In this document: piece by piece, positions 33,111 to 42,122 of the stretch
Position numbering within the stretch: position 1 is the stretch's first letter
Layout: each line of letters starts with the position of its first letter
From: Neorhizobium vignae
GTDB taxonomy: Bacteria > Pseudomonadota > Alphaproteobacteria > Rhizobiales > Rhizobiaceae
Length of the DNA: 59,668 nucleotides
Reading direction: 5' to 3'
NCBI RefSeq assembly: GCF_000732195.1
Contig: NZ_JNNU01000029.1
Coordinates: 1 to 59,668, forward strand
Translations under genes and position numbers: made by a program
The notes under the pieces: model-generated
Told to the model about the DNA's origin: nothing
Seen by the model: the letters and a program-made list of their open reading frames with translations, nothing else
Databases searched by the model: none

Positions 33111-35012
33111 ATGGGTCACCCCGCTGAACATCACGACGCCGAGAAAACGAAGGTCCAAGGCCTTTTTGCGCTCGCACTCGGCTCCGTCGGCGTCGTCTAC
33201 GGCGACATCGGCACGAGCCCTCTTTATGCATTCCGCGAGGCTCTGAAGCCGATCGCCCACGATGGCGTCACGGAACTCGAGATCATCGGCCTCATCTCGC
33301 TGATGATCTGGACGCTGACGATCATCGTCACGTTCAAATACGTGCTGTTCCTGCTGCGCGCCGACAACGACGGCGAAGGCGGCACGCTCTCGCTCCTTGC
33401 GCTTCTGACCAAATCCGCCAACGGCCACCGGGCAATGTTGATGCTGCTCGGCCTCATCGGCGCAGCACTTTTCCTTGGCGATGCGATGATCACTCCGGCG
33501 CTGTCGGTCCTGTCCGCGGTCGAGGGCCTGAAGCTGGTGGCGCCGTCGATGAGCAGCGCCGTGGTGCCGATCTCGGTCGGCATCCTGATTGGCCTTTTCG
33601 CCATCCAGTCGAAGGGAACGGGCCTTGTCTCGCGCTTCTTCGGGCCGATCACCGCCGTCTGGTTCATCGTCATGGGCGCCGGAGGCGTCGCCCATATATC
33701 GGACGACTACAGCATCCTGTCGTCCTTTAATCCGGTCTATGCGGTCGAATTCATGCTGAACGAAAGTTTCGTCGGCATTGTCGTCCTCGGCGCCGTTTTC
33801 CTGACGGTTACCGGAGCCGAAGCGCTTTATGCGGACCTTGGCCATTTTGGCCGACGGCCGATCCAGTGGGCCTGGTTCACGCTCGTCTTCCCGGCGTTGA
33901 CGTTGAACTATCTGGGGCAGGGCGCTCTGGTGCTGAAGCATCCGGAAGCGATGTCCGATCCGTTCTACCTGATGTTCCCGCAATGGGCGCTGCTGCCGGT
34001 CGTCATTCTCGCGACCGCGGCCACCATCATCGCCAGCCAGGCGGTGATCACCGGTGCTTTCTCGCTGGTCCGCCAGGGAATCCATCTCGGTTACCTGCCG
34101 CGCATGCAGATCCAGTTCACCTCGGAGACCAATACCGGGCAGATCTTCCTGCCGTCGGTCAACACCCTGCTTCTGGTCGGAGTCATCGCATTGGTTCTGG
34201 GCTTCGAAAGCTCGGAATCGCTCGCCACCGCCTATGGTATCTCGGTGACCGGCGCCATGGTCGTCACCACGCTGATGGCGTTCGAGTTCGTGCGGGTGAA
34301 GTGGAAATGGCCGCAGACTTTCGCGATCTGCATTCTGGCCCCGCTGCTTGCCCTGGAACTGGTCTTCCTCGGCGCCAACCTCCTGAAGGTCCATGACGGC
34401 GGCTGGGTCCCGGTTATGATGGCGATCATCTTCACCATCGTCATGTGGACCTGGAAGCGCGGCACCGCGATCCTGTTCGAAAAGACCCGCCGCATCGACG
34501 TGCCGCTCGAAACCTTCATTCCGATGGTCGAGAAGAAGAGCGATCATTCCCCGGTATCCGTGCCCGGCGTCGCGATCTTCCTGACCAGCGATCCGGAAAC
34601 CGCGCCCGCAGCGCTGTTGCACAACATCAAGCACAACCACGTCCTTCACGAAAAGAACGTGATCCTGACCATCATCACGGTCAACAAGCCGCGCGTGTCG
34701 CTCGAGGAGCGGTTCAAGATCGAGAAGGTCTCGGAGCGTTTCACGCTGATCGAACTGCGCTTCGGCTTCATGCAGTCGCACAATGTCTCGCAGGCGCTCG
34801 CCTATCTGCGCAAGACGGGCTTCAAGTTCGACATCATGTCGACCTCCTTCTATCTGGGCCGGCGCAAGCTGGTGCCGGATGCCGCGTCCGGCATGCCCAT
34901 GTGGCAGGATCGGCTGTTCATCGCCATGGCCAACACCGCGACCGACCCGTCCGACTATTTCCACCTGCCGGCCAACCGCGTCGTCGAACTCGGCTCGCAT
35001 GTCATCATCTGA
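33111..35012 (+). CDS. kup: Kup-family low-affinity potassium transporter
   Basis: Inner-membrane K+/H+ symporter of the KUP/HAK/KT family. The 633-residue protein has about 12 hydrophobic segments in the first ~450 residues, opening with the family signature GSVGVVYGDIGTSPLYAFRE (residues about 20-39), followed by DGEGGTLSLLAL, GDAMITPALSVLSAVEGL and a soluble C-terminal domain. ATG at MGHPAEHHDAE, 14 bases after corA. Rhizobia may carry two or three kup copies; which one this is cannot be told here. A strong hairpin follows about 50 bases after the stop. Confidence 0.96.
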   Translation: MGHPAEHHDAEKTKVQGLFALALGSVGVVYGDIGTSPLYAFREALKPIAHDGVTELEIIGLISLMIWTLTIIVTFKYVLFLLRADNDGEGGTLSLLALLTKSANGHRAMLMLLGLIGAALFLGDAMITPALSVLSAVEGLKLVAPSMSSAVVPISVGILIGLFAIQSKGTGLVSRFFGPITAVWFIVMGAGGVAHISDDYSILSSFNPVYAVEFMLNESFVGIVVLGAVFLTVTGAEALYADLGHFGRRPIQWAWFTLVFPALTLNYLGQGALVLKHPEAMSDPFYLMFPQWALLPVVILATAATIIASQAVITGAFSLVRQGIHLGYLPRMQIQFTSETNTGQIFLPSVNTLLLVGVIALVLGFESSESLATAYGISVTGAMVVTTLMAFEFVRVKWKWPQTFAICILAPLLALELVFLGANLLKVHDGGWVPVMMAIIFTIVMWTWKRGTAILFEKTRRIDVPLETFIPMVEKKSDHSPVSVPGVAIFLTSDPETAPAALLHNIKHNHVLHEKNVILTIITVNKPRVSLEERFKIEKVSERFTLIELRFGFMQSHNVSQALAYLRKTGFKFDIMSTSFYLGRRKLVPDAASGMPMWQDRLFIAMANTATDPSDYFHLPANRVVELGSHVII

Positions 35013-35065
35013 CATGCGGCATCGGGATGCCCTTCGCTGACATTGATGTGAATGTGCTAATTCAA

Positions 35066-35098
35066 GCCGGCTGCCGGGCGTTTCGGCAGCCGGCGTTA
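35066..35098 (+). terminator. Probable terminator of corA-kup
   Basis: GCCGGCTGCCG, loop GGCGTTT, CGGCAGCCGGC: 11 perfect pairs, then GTTAACC. T-run is very short. Confidence 0.6.
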
Positions 35099-35162
35099 AC
35101 CGCTCATCAAGGTTAATGATTGATCTTCATCGGGTTCTTGTTGCCCTGTGGAGTTTACGGTT

Positions 35163-36335
35163 TTGCGTTCGAACAGTGTTTTGCGTCGCAAGTCCTCATC
35201 CGGACTGAATGGATGGACTTCCCCGGCCGTCTTCGGCCTTGCCTGCTGGCTGATCTTTCCGTCCGCCCCGGCTCATGGCGATCTCGCCGATCTTCTGACC
35301 GGCTTCGACGGCGCCGAACAATGGCGCATGGTGCTGACCGATTCGCCGGCGGGCTCGATCCATCAGGCGTCGCTCGCTTTTCCCGGTCTCAAGAACGCAG
35401 TCTCCGGCAATGCCGGTCTCGAACTCCCGGACGGCCGCAAGATCGCGCTCGTCGACGAGAAGAAATCCTCCGATCCGCGGCCCGATGAAGACCGCGTCAA
35501 CCGCGCCGCCAAGAAGGGCCGTATCGTCACGGTCGAGCCCATGCAGCCGCCAAAGGCCTTTTCCGCAGGCTCCGTGCTGCAGCGTTCGAGCGCGCTGACC
35601 CAGCCGCTCGACGCCCGGGACGGATTGGCTAGGTTTGCCAAGGCCGGCAAGAGCGAGAAGCCCGTCGAACTCGCCGCCTTCTATTTCCGCAAGAAGGACG
35701 AGCCGAAGCCGGAAGGCGATCTGATGCCGATGATCGCTAGTCTCATCAACAACAATCAGGCCGATGTGCTGGCCACCGCCTATGCGCCGGCGGCGCAGGA
35801 TTTCGCCAAGGAATCGCCCTTCGATGCGATCCTCAAGGAAAAGCCGAGCGCCGGCCGCTTCATTCCGCCGATCGGTCTCGACGATCACGCCTGGGCTGCG
35901 ACACCGCTGCCGCCTGCCTCTTTTTCGGCGCGCGAGCAGCAGTGCCTCGCCTCCGGCATCTATTTCGAGGCGCGCGGCGAATCCGCCCGCGGCCAGGCGG
36001 CAGTCGCCCAGGTCATCCTGAACCGCGTTCGCAATCCGGCCTATCCGGATACCATCTGCGACGTCGTCTACCAGAATGAGGATTGGCGCAACCGCTGCCA
36101 GTTTTCCTTTGCCTGCGATAATATCAAGGACCGTATCCGCTCCGAATATCATTGGAAGATGGCCCGCGAAGTGGCCATGGCCGTGACCGCCGGCAAGATT
36201 TGGCTTCCGGAAGTCGGTTCCGCCACCCATTATCATGCCGTCTATGTTCGTCCCGACTGGGCGCGCACGATGAAGAAGGTCGGCCGCATCGGCCTTCACG
36301 TCTTCTATCGCACCTATGGCGGCGGCTGGAGCTGA
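35163..36335 (+). CDS. SleB-type cell wall hydrolase (exported)
   Basis: Predicted peptidoglycan hydrolase of the Hydrolase_2/SleB family. About 390 residues: an N-terminal signal or anchor segment (SPAVFGLACWLIFPSAPAHG), a long low-conservation middle part, and a SleB domain in the last ~125 residues with CLASGIYFEARGESARGQAA (catalytic Glu), ILNRVRNPAYPDTICDVVYQ and QFSFACD. In rhizobia these proteins are not linked to spores and may act in envelope remodelling. Start uncertain: TTG at 35163 has GGAG nine bases upstream; GTG at 35148 lies five codons earlier without one. Confidence 0.9.
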   Translation: MRSNSVLRRKSSSGLNGWTSPAVFGLACWLIFPSAPAHGDLADLLTGFDGAEQWRMVLTDSPAGSIHQASLAFPGLKNAVSGNAGLELPDGRKIALVDEKKSSDPRPDEDRVNRAAKKGRIVTVEPMQPPKAFSAGSVLQRSSALTQPLDARDGLARFAKAGKSEKPVELAAFYFRKKDEPKPEGDLMPMIASLINNNQADVLATAYAPAAQDFAKESPFDAILKEKPSAGRFIPPIGLDDHAWAATPLPPASFSAREQQCLASGIYFEARGESARGQAAVAQVILNRVRNPAYPDTICDVVYQNEDWRNRCQFSFACDNIKDRIRSEYHWKMAREVAMAVTAGKIWLPEVGSATHYHAVYVRPDWARTMKKVGRIGLHVFYRTYGGGWS

Positions 36336-36404
36336 GCCGGCTCCTGTCACTTCAACAGGCGGCGATTCCCGCGACAGTTTTACCCGACTCCGGTTGTACC
36401 TCTT

Positions 36405-36430
36405 TTAACCGATTGAATTTGCTCGGTTAA
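36405..36430. repeat. Inverted repeat upstream of the atp promoter
   Basis: TTAACCGA, ten bases, TCGGTTAA: perfect eight-base arms, 30 bases upstream of the -35 box of the F0 operon and 70 bases after the SleB gene. May be a regulator site or a weak 3' end. Confidence 0.4.
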
Positions 36431-36459
36431 TTTACCTCAATCGAAGAACCTTGGACGCC

Positions 36460-36488
36460 TTGACTATGGGGGCGGGCAAAACTATGTT
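36460..36488 (+). promoter_or_regulatory. Sigma-70 promoter of the F0 ATP synthase operon
   Basis: TTGACT, 17 bases, TATGTT, a near-consensus housekeeping promoter. The leader to atpI would be about 108 bases. Confidence 0.75.
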
Positions 36489-36602
36489 GCGCGCGACTTG
36501 AAAACGGGCCGGACGGCGCGAAATCCCCCGCTAACTGCACTTTTTTGCGGTTGGAAAGCATAAAACCGGTTGTGCCGGGAGCAGAAATAGGGGAGGACGC
36601 AC

Positions 36603-36965
36603 ATGACGGATCACCGCGACGATGGTCTGGAAGAGCGCCGGCGGCGTCTTTCCGCAAAACTTGCGGAAAGGAAAGCCGAAGACGACGCAGAGGCGAGGCG
36701 GGACGCGCAATCTGAAGAAAGCCGAAAGGGCATGGCCCTCGGCTTCAAGATTTCCTCCGAGTTCATCTCCGCGATCGCAGTCGGTGCGATTCTGGGCTAT
36801 GCGCTCGATTATTATGTCGGCACGTCGCCGTGGGGGATGATCGTTCTTCTCCTCCTCGGCTTCTGTGCCGGTATCTTGAACGTGCTTCGCTCGGTGGGAA
36901 AGGTGGCTCAGCCGCCTGCCCTGCAGAAGCGCAGCGACGGGGACGGAAAGGAAGGCGGCCTTTAA
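36603..36965 (+). CDS. atpI: ATP synthase protein I (AtpI)
   Basis: Small membrane protein thought to help c-ring assembly. The 120-residue product has a long charged N-terminus (EERRRRLSAKLAERKAEDDA), then two hydrophobic segments (FISAIAVGAILGYALDY and WGMIVLLLLGFCAGILNV). Strong Shine-Dalgarno GGGGAGG. First gene of atpI-B-E-F'-F, consistent with the alphaproteobacterial arrangement in which F0 and F1 genes are in separate operons. Confidence 0.92.
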   Translation: MTDHRDDGLEERRRRLSAKLAERKAEDDAEARRDAQSEESRKGMALGFKISSEFISAIAVGAILGYALDYYVGTSPWGMIVLLLLGFCAGILNVLRSVGKVAQPPALQKRSDGDGKEGGL

Positions 36966-37026
36966 GAAGGGCGCTTCCGGCGAAGTGAAGGGAGCCGCTC
37001 AACGCGGCGAATGAAAGAGGTAGACG

Positions 37027-37779
37027 GTGGCAAACGATCCGATCCATCAGTTCCAGATCAGCAAGATCGTTCCGATCGAAATCGGCGGCATCGACTTCTC
37101 CTTTACCAATGCATCCCTGTTCATGGTTGCGACCGTGGCTTGCGCCGCAGGTTTCCTCTATTTCTCCACCTCGCAGCGCTCGGTCGTTCCGGGGCGCGCG
37201 CAGTCGGTTGCGGAAATGTCCTATGAATTCATCGCCAACATGCTGCGCGAAGGCGCCGGCAGCCATGGCATGAAGTTCTTCCCGCTGGTCTTTTCGCTGT
37301 TCATGTTCGTGCTGACCGCAAACCTGCTCGGCATGTTCCCCTATTTCTTCACCGTCACCAGCCAGATCATCGTCACCTTCGCGCTGGCGCTTCTCGTGGT
37401 CGGCACGGTCATCGTCTACGGTTTCTACAAGCACGGCCTGCATTTCCTCAAGCTCTTCGTACCGAGCGGCGTCCCGGGGGCACTTCTGCCACTGGTCGTG
37501 GCGATCGAAGTGATCTCGTTCCTCTCGCGTCCGATTTCGCTCTCCGTTCGTCTGTTCGCCAACATGCTGGCCGGCCACATCACGCTGAAAGTGTTCGCGG
37601 GCTTCGTCGGCTCGCTTGGAGCGCTCGGCGCACTCGGCATCGGTGGTGCCATACTGCCCCTCATCATGACCGTCGCCCTGACCGGTCTCGAATTCCTCGT
37701 CGCCTTCCTCCAGGCCTACGTCTTTGCGGTGCTCACTTGCATGTACCTCAACGACGCGGTCCATCCCGGCGGGCACTAA
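37027..37779 (+). CDS. atpB: ATP synthase F0 subunit a
   Basis: Membrane stator subunit forming the proton half-channels against the c-ring. The 250-residue protein has the essential Arg in SVRLFANMLAGH (about residue 178) and the C-terminal VAFLQAYVFAVLTCMYL. Start is GTG, with GAAAGAGG nine bases upstream, and the protein opens ANDPIHQFQISKIVP, the usual rhizobial start. Confidence 0.98.
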   Translation: MANDPIHQFQISKIVPIEIGGIDFSFTNASLFMVATVACAAGFLYFSTSQRSVVPGRAQSVAEMSYEFIANMLREGAGSHGMKFFPLVFSLFMFVLTANLLGMFPYFFTVTSQIIVTFALALLVVGTVIVYGFYKHGLHFLKLFVPSGVPGALLPLVVAIEVISFLSRPISLSVRLFANMLAGHITLKVFAGFVGSLGALGALGIGGAILPLIMTVALTGLEFLVAFLQAYVFAVLTCMYLNDAVHPGGH

Positions 37780-37845
37780 GGATAAAGACATTGGCGTCAT
37801 AGGCGTCAGTCTACAGCCGCAACAACCATTTCGAAGGAGTTTCTC

Positions 37846-38073
37846 ATGGAAGCGGAAGCAGCAAAGTTCATCGGTGCAGGCCTGGCTTGCTTTGGTATGG
37901 CCGGTACGGCTCTTGGCCTCGGCAACATCTTCGGCAGCTACTTGTCGGGCGCACTGCGCAACCCGTCTGCCGCTGACAGCCAGTTCGGCCGTCTGGTATT
38001 CGGCTTCGCCGTTACGGAAGCTCTGGGCATCTTCTCGCTGCTCGTCGCTCTCCTTCTCCTGTTCGTGGTCTGA
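37846..38073 (+). CDS. atpE: ATP synthase F0 subunit c
   Basis: Proton-carrying rotor subunit. The 75-residue hairpin has two membrane helices, a Gly-rich first helix (AGTALGLGNIFGSY), the polar loop RNP at about 38-40, and the proton-binding carboxylate E58 in FAVTEALGIFSLL. Preceded by a strong AAGGAG. The intergenic gap before it (66 bases) fits the higher translation expected for the multi-copy subunit. Confidence 0.99.
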   Translation: MEAEAAKFIGAGLACFGMAGTALGLGNIFGSYLSGALRNPSAADSQFGRLVFGFAVTEALGIFSLLVALLLLFVV

Positions 38074-38155
38074 TATCCAGGCCAGGAATTCGATCGCGGC
38101 CGCCTGAACAGGGCGGCCGTGGTCTTTCGCATTTGGAATTCACCTGGAGGTGATG

Positions 38156-38764
38156 ATGTTCGTGACCTCGGCATATGCGCAGACCGCGCCGGCCGCTCCA
38201 AATACGCCTGCCGCGCCCGCTGGCGAAGTGCATACCGAAACCGGCGTTGCCCACGGCGGCGAACACAAGGGTGCGTTCCCGCCCCTGGATTCCACCTATT
38301 TCGCTTCGCAGCTTCTGTGGCTGATCATCAGCTTCGGCCTTTTCTACCTGCTGATGAAGAAGGTCATCGTTCCGCGCGTGGGCGGCATTCTCGAACACCG
38401 CCACGACCGGATCGCCCAGGACCTCGACGAGGCCGCCCGCCTGAAGGCGGAAGCGGACGCCGCCGTCGAGACCTATGAAAAGGAACTGGCAGCCGCCCGT
38501 TCCAAGGGCCACAAGATCGCCGAAACCGCTCGCGAGGCCGCCAAGACCAAGGCTGTCGCCGACCGCGCCGCGATCGAGGCCGAACTGACCGAGAAGCTGG
38601 CCGCTGCCGAGGTCCGCATCGGCGAAATCAAGGCAAAGGCTTTCGCAGAAGTCGGCCAGATCGCCGAAGAGACCGCCACCGCGATCGTCGACCAGCTGAT
38701 CGGCGCCAAGGCAAGCGGCGACGACATCAAGGCTGCAGTTGCAGCCGCGAAGACGGAGGCCTGA
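38156..38764 (+). CDS. atpF': ATP synthase F0 subunit b'
   Basis: Peripheral stalk subunit; b and b' form a heterodimer in alphaproteobacteria and photosynthetic bacteria. About 202 residues: an N-terminal Ala/Pro-rich stretch that looks like a vestigial signal sequence (FVTSAYAQTAPAAPNTP), one membrane helix (LLWLIISFGLFYLLM, about residue 55-75), then a long Lys/Glu/Ala coiled coil. Three starts are possible (GTG 38150, ATG 38153, ATG 38156); the last has the best spacing to GGAGG. Confidence 0.96.
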   Translation: MFVTSAYAQTAPAAPNTPAAPAGEVHTETGVAHGGEHKGAFPPLDSTYFASQLLWLIISFGLFYLLMKKVIVPRVGGILEHRHDRIAQDLDEAARLKAEADAAVETYEKELAAARSKGHKIAETAREAAKTKAVADRAAIEAELTEKLAAAEVRIGEIKAKAFAEVGQIAEETATAIVDQLIGAKASGDDIKAAVAAAKTEA

Positions 38765-38768
38765 TCCA

Positions 38769-39254
38769 ATGACATTGGATGCAACATTTTTCGCACTCGT
38801 CGCACTCGTCATCTTCCTGGCCCTGATCGTTTACCTGAAAGTGCCGGGCATGATGGCGAAGTCGCTCGACGAGCGCGCCGCCAACATCAGCAAGGAACTC
38901 GACGAAGCCAAGCGTCTGCGCGAGGAAGCGCAGACCCTGCTCGCCGAATACCAGCGCAAGCGCAAGGAAGCCGAAGCGGAAGCCGCCCAGATCGTGGCCG
39001 TCGCCGAGCGTGAAGCTGCGGCCCTGACCGAGGAAGCTCGCCAGAAGACCGACGAATTCGTCACCCGCCGCAACGCGCTCTCCGAGCAGAAGATCAAACA
39101 GGCGGAAGCCGAAGCGATCGGCGCCGTGCGCGCCGCCGCCGTCGATCTCGCTATCGCCGCCGCCCAGAGCGTCATCGCCCGCAAGGCCGATGCCTCCACC
39201 CAGGACACGCTCTTCAAGGACGCCGTCGGCAAGGTGCAGTCGAGACTGAACTGA
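38769..39254 (+). CDS. atpF: ATP synthase F0 subunit b
   Basis: Peripheral stalk subunit that pairs with b'. The 161-residue protein has one N-terminal membrane helix (FFALVALVIFLALIVYLKV) and a coiled coil with heptad-like Ala/Glu/Lys repeats to the end (ARQKTDEFVTRRNALSEQKI). Starts four bases after the b' stop, with GGAGG inside the b' coding end. Last gene of the operon, followed by a strong terminator. Confidence 0.97.
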   Translation: MTLDATFFALVALVIFLALIVYLKVPGMMAKSLDERAANISKELDEAKRLREEAQTLLAEYQRKRKEAEAEAAQIVAVAEREAAALTEEARQKTDEFVTRRNALSEQKIKQAEAEAIGAVRAAAVDLAIAAAQSVIARKADASTQDTLFKDAVGKVQSRLN

Positions 39255-39281
39255 TTTCAGTCACATGAGACTTTTGAAAAG

Positions 39282-39306
39282 GCCGGGGCAATACCCCGGC
39301 TTTTTT
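39282..39306 (+). terminator. Rho-independent terminator of the F0 operon
   Basis: GCCGGGG, loop CAATA, CCCCGGC, then six T residues. The best classical terminator in the window. Confidence 0.95.
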
Positions 39307-39340
39307 GTTTCGGGAATACAGGATTCCTGGGGAGAACTTC

Positions 39341-39979
39341 ATGCGCAAGCCACGATTGTTCGGCGCGGACTACAGCGTTTATGTGCGGACGGCCCGCCTT
39401 GTCCTCCTGGAGAAGGGCGTGGACCACGAACTGGTGCCGATCGATGTCTTTGCGGCAGGTGGTCCGCCACCGTCGTACCTCGAACGCCAGCCCTTCGGGC
39501 GTATCCCCGCGTTCGAAGATGATGACTTTAAGCTCTACGAAACGGGAGCGATTACGCGCTATGTCGATGAGGCATTTGGTGGTCCCGCGTTGCAGCCAGC
39601 CGCCCCTCGCATTCGGGCGCGCATGAACCAGATGATCGGCATTGCGGACAGCTATGTCTACCCGACACTCGTGTGGGGCATTTATGTCGAGCAGGTTTCC
39701 AAACCCGCCAGTGGCAGGCAGACGGATGTTGTCCGCATGGATGCTGCGCTCGAAAGGGCGCCGACCTGCCTGAAGGCCCTTGCCGAACTGTCGCAGAACT
39801 CTGCGTGGCTCTGCGGTGATGGGATCAGCCTGGCGGACCTTCATTTGGCGCCGATGATCGACTATTTTATGAAATCGCCCGTCGCAAACGACCTGCTGGG
39901 CAAGCATTCCGGCCTGATGTCCTGGTGGGAACGGGTATCGGGGCGGCCGAGCATGCTCAAGACGATGCCGACGGGCTGA
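39341..39979 (+). CDS. Glutathione S-transferase family protein
   Basis: Predicted cytosolic GST-like protein; substrate unknown. The 212-residue length is typical. The N-terminal thioredoxin-like domain (about 1-80) has FGADYSVYVRTARLVLLEKG, PFGRIPAFEDDDFKLYETGA with the Glu-Thr pair that binds the gamma-glutamyl group, and the C-terminal helical domain has LADLHLAPMIDYF. GGGGAG lies eight bases upstream of the ATG. Base composition is a little less GC-rich than the atp genes. It starts 35 bases after the atp terminator and is convergent with rnhB. Confidence 0.9.
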   Translation: MRKPRLFGADYSVYVRTARLVLLEKGVDHELVPIDVFAAGGPPPSYLERQPFGRIPAFEDDDFKLYETGAITRYVDEAFGGPALQPAAPRIRARMNQMIGIADSYVYPTLVWGIYVEQVSKPASGRQTDVVRMDAALERAPTCLKALAELSQNSAWLCGDGISLADLHLAPMIDYFMKSPVANDLLGKHSGLMSWWERVSGRPSMLKTMPTG

Positions 39980-40014
39980 GCAGCTTCGCTGGACGGGGCG
40001 TGGATTTCTACCGG

Positions 40015-40683
40015 TCAGCTCTCCGGCAGCTCATCCTTGCGCAGCGGCCGGAAACTCATCCGATGCAGGGAACAGGGGCCATGCGCCTCGATGCCGGCGC
40101 GGTGCTGGGCCGTCCCATAACCGACGTGATTGGCAAAGCCGTACCCTGGGAAGACGAAGTGCGCGCGGGTCATCATCCGGTCGCGGGTGACTTTTGCGAT
40201 GATCGAGGCGGCGGCGATCGATACGGAGCGGGCATCCCCCTTGATGACCGCCTTGCCGGGGCAGCAGAGCCCCTGCGGCACGTCGCGGCCGTCGGCAAGC
40301 ACATAGGCCGGCGTGACGGCAAGTCCCGCCACTGCGCGGCGCATGGCGTCGAGGCTGGCGCGCAGGATGTTGCGCTCGTCGATATGGCGTGGTCCGGACG
40401 CGGCGATCGACACTTCGGCCGTCGCCATGATCGCCTCGAACAAAGCCTCGCGCTGGTTAAGGGTCAGCTGCTTGGAATCGTTGAGGCCGTCCGGGATATT
40501 GTCGGGGTCGAGGATGACGGCGGCGGCAACGACCGGGCCTGCCAGAGGCCCGCGTCCTGCCTCGTCGGTACCCGCGACCGGCCAGTGGCCGGCCTGGCGT
40601 GCCACGAGCTCCAGACTGAAATCCGGAACCAGCGGAACGTCTTCGAAAAGCATCGGAGAATCGGGCGACGTGCGAGGTAACAT
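40015..40683 (-). CDS. rnhB: Ribonuclease HII
   Basis: Mn/Mg-dependent endonuclease that cuts the RNA strand of RNA-DNA hybrids and single ribonucleotides in DNA. The 222-residue protein has the type 2 signature GTDEAGRGPLAGPVVAAAV (Asp and Glu, residues about 38-56), NDSKQLT with the third Asp, and ASIIAKVTRDRMM. Start ATG at MLPRTSPDSPMLFEDVP fits rhizobial homologues; the frame stays open well upstream but that part shows no coding character. Confidence 0.96.
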   Translation of the reverse strand: MLPRTSPDSPMLFEDVPLVPDFSLELVARQAGHWPVAGTDEAGRGPLAGPVVAAAVILDPDNIPDGLNDSKQLTLNQREALFEAIMATAEVSIAASGPRHIDERNILRASLDAMRRAVAGLAVTPAYVLADGRDVPQGLCCPGKAVIKGDARSVSIAAASIIAKVTRDRMMTRAHFVFPGYGFANHVGYGTAQHRAGIEAHGPCSLHRMSFRPLRKDELPES

Positions 40684-40849
40684 GGCGGCAACCTCGCACG
40701 TCGTCCCGACCTCCTGCAACCCCCGGCGGGCGATTGCGGCGTCGCTATCCACCGAGGGGCGGCGGTGGAACCGGGGTGTTTTCCGACGCGGGGACAGGGC
40801 GGGTCGCGTCGAAAATTGGAATTCGCAATCGAACCGGAAGCCGGTCCGG

Positions 40850-42007
40850 TCAGAGCAGCGAAAGCTGGATGCCGCCGCCGTCGGGACGAAGGAAGATGTC
40901 GTCGCGCAGCGGCAGGCCGCGCCGGACCATGCCGAGCCGCTTGGTGGCCATCTCGAAACGGCGGCCGATCTGCCAGGCATAGGGACCGGCGCCCTTCATC
41001 CGCTTGCCCCACTCGGCGTCGTAGTCCTTGCCGCCGCGCATCGAGCGGACGAGCGACATCACGTGCCGGTAGCGGTCCGGATAGTTCTGCAGCAGCCAGT
41101 CGCGGAAGAGGGGGCTCACTTCCAGCGGCAGGCGCAGGAGCACGTAGCTTGCTTCAGTCGCCCCTGCCGCATGGCCGGCGTCGAGGATCCGCTCGATCTC
41201 ATGGTCGTTCAGCGCCGGAATGACCGGAGCCATCATGACCGCGGTCGGAACGCCGGCATCAGTCAGCGCCTTGATGGCAGAGAGGCGCTTGGGAGGGGTC
41301 GAGGCGCGCGGCTCCATGGTGCGGGCAAGCTTGCGGTCGAGGGTGGTGACCGAAATGCCTACCTTCGCGAGCCCTTTCGAAGCCATGTCGGCAAGGATGT
41401 CGATGTCGCGGGTGATCAGCGCCGACTTGGTGACGATCGCGACAGGATGGTTGGCTTTCTGCAGCACTTCGAGAATCTGACGCATGATCCGCCATTCCCG
41501 CTCGATCGGCTGATAGGGGTCGGTATTGGTGCCGATCGCAATCGCTCGCACCTTGTAATCCGGGCGGCTCAGCTCCCGCTCGAGCAGTTTCGGCACGTCC
41601 GGCTTGGCAAACAGTTTCGATTCGAAGTCGAGGCCCGGCGAAAGCCCCATGAAACTGTGCGTCGGCCGGGCGAAGCAATAGATGCAGCCATGTTCGCAGC
41701 CGCGATAGGGATTGATCGAGCGGTCGAAGGAAAGGTCGGGGGATTCGTTGCGGGTGATCGCGGTGCGCGGCTTTTCCACCTGCACCTCGGTCCTGAACGG
41801 TTCGAGTTCCTCCAGCGTCTGCCAGCCGTCGTCGAATGCTTCGCGGCGCTCCTCCTCGAAACGGCCGCTCGGATTGAGCCCCGCACCGCGCCCGCGGCGC
41901 CGGTCGACCTCGATCCGAAGACCGGAGGATTTGACCAACGCATCGGCAATATCGGCCGTATGGGCAGGCGCGAAAGCGTCCTGCCGCAATAGATGCAGCT
42001 CGTTCAT
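40850..42007 (-). CDS. Radical SAM protein, PA0069/spore-photolyase-like family
   Basis: Predicted 4Fe-4S radical SAM enzyme of unknown substrate. The 385-residue protein has the cluster motif CEHGCIYCFAR (Cys-x3-Cys-x2-Cys, near residue 104-111), the SPLYSSOM-like partner regions GTNTDPYQPIERE and VTKSALITRDIDIL, and the C-terminal YVLLRLPLEVSPLFRDWL, which together mark the PA0069 group annotated as DNA repair photolyase-like. It ends 166 bases upstream of rnhB on the same strand. A role in repair is only a family guess. Confidence 0.92.
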   Translation of the reverse strand: MNELHLLRQDAFAPAHTADIADALVKSSGLRIEVDRRRGRGAGLNPSGRFEEERREAFDDGWQTLEELEPFRTEVQVEKPRTAITRNESPDLSFDRSINPYRGCEHGCIYCFARPTHSFMGLSPGLDFESKLFAKPDVPKLLERELSRPDYKVRAIAIGTNTDPYQPIEREWRIMRQILEVLQKANHPVAIVTKSALITRDIDILADMASKGLAKVGISVTTLDRKLARTMEPRASTPPKRLSAIKALTDAGVPTAVMMAPVIPALNDHEIERILDAGHAAGATEASYVLLRLPLEVSPLFRDWLLQNYPDRYRHVMSLVRSMRGGKDYDAEWGKRMKGAGPYAWQIGRRFEMATKRLGMVRRGLPLRDDIFLRPDGGGIQLSLL

Positions 42008-42122
42008 GGGTTAGCTCCTGAAGGGGAAATTCCCCGTTCCTGATGACTAAATTCCTAGCGCCGAAATGAGAACATTGCAAGAACAAAATTGAAGGCCCGC
42101 ATTTCTGGCGTTCCTTGTTGCA

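Noticed and set aside
33093..35015. 640-codon minus-strand frame over kup
   Set aside because: Antisense of a well-conserved membrane protein; composition is Asp/Arg/His-rich noise.
40684..40980. 99-codon upstream extension of ribonuclease HII
   Set aside because: Runs into the end of the radical SAM gene, no family similarity, normal-length start at 40683.
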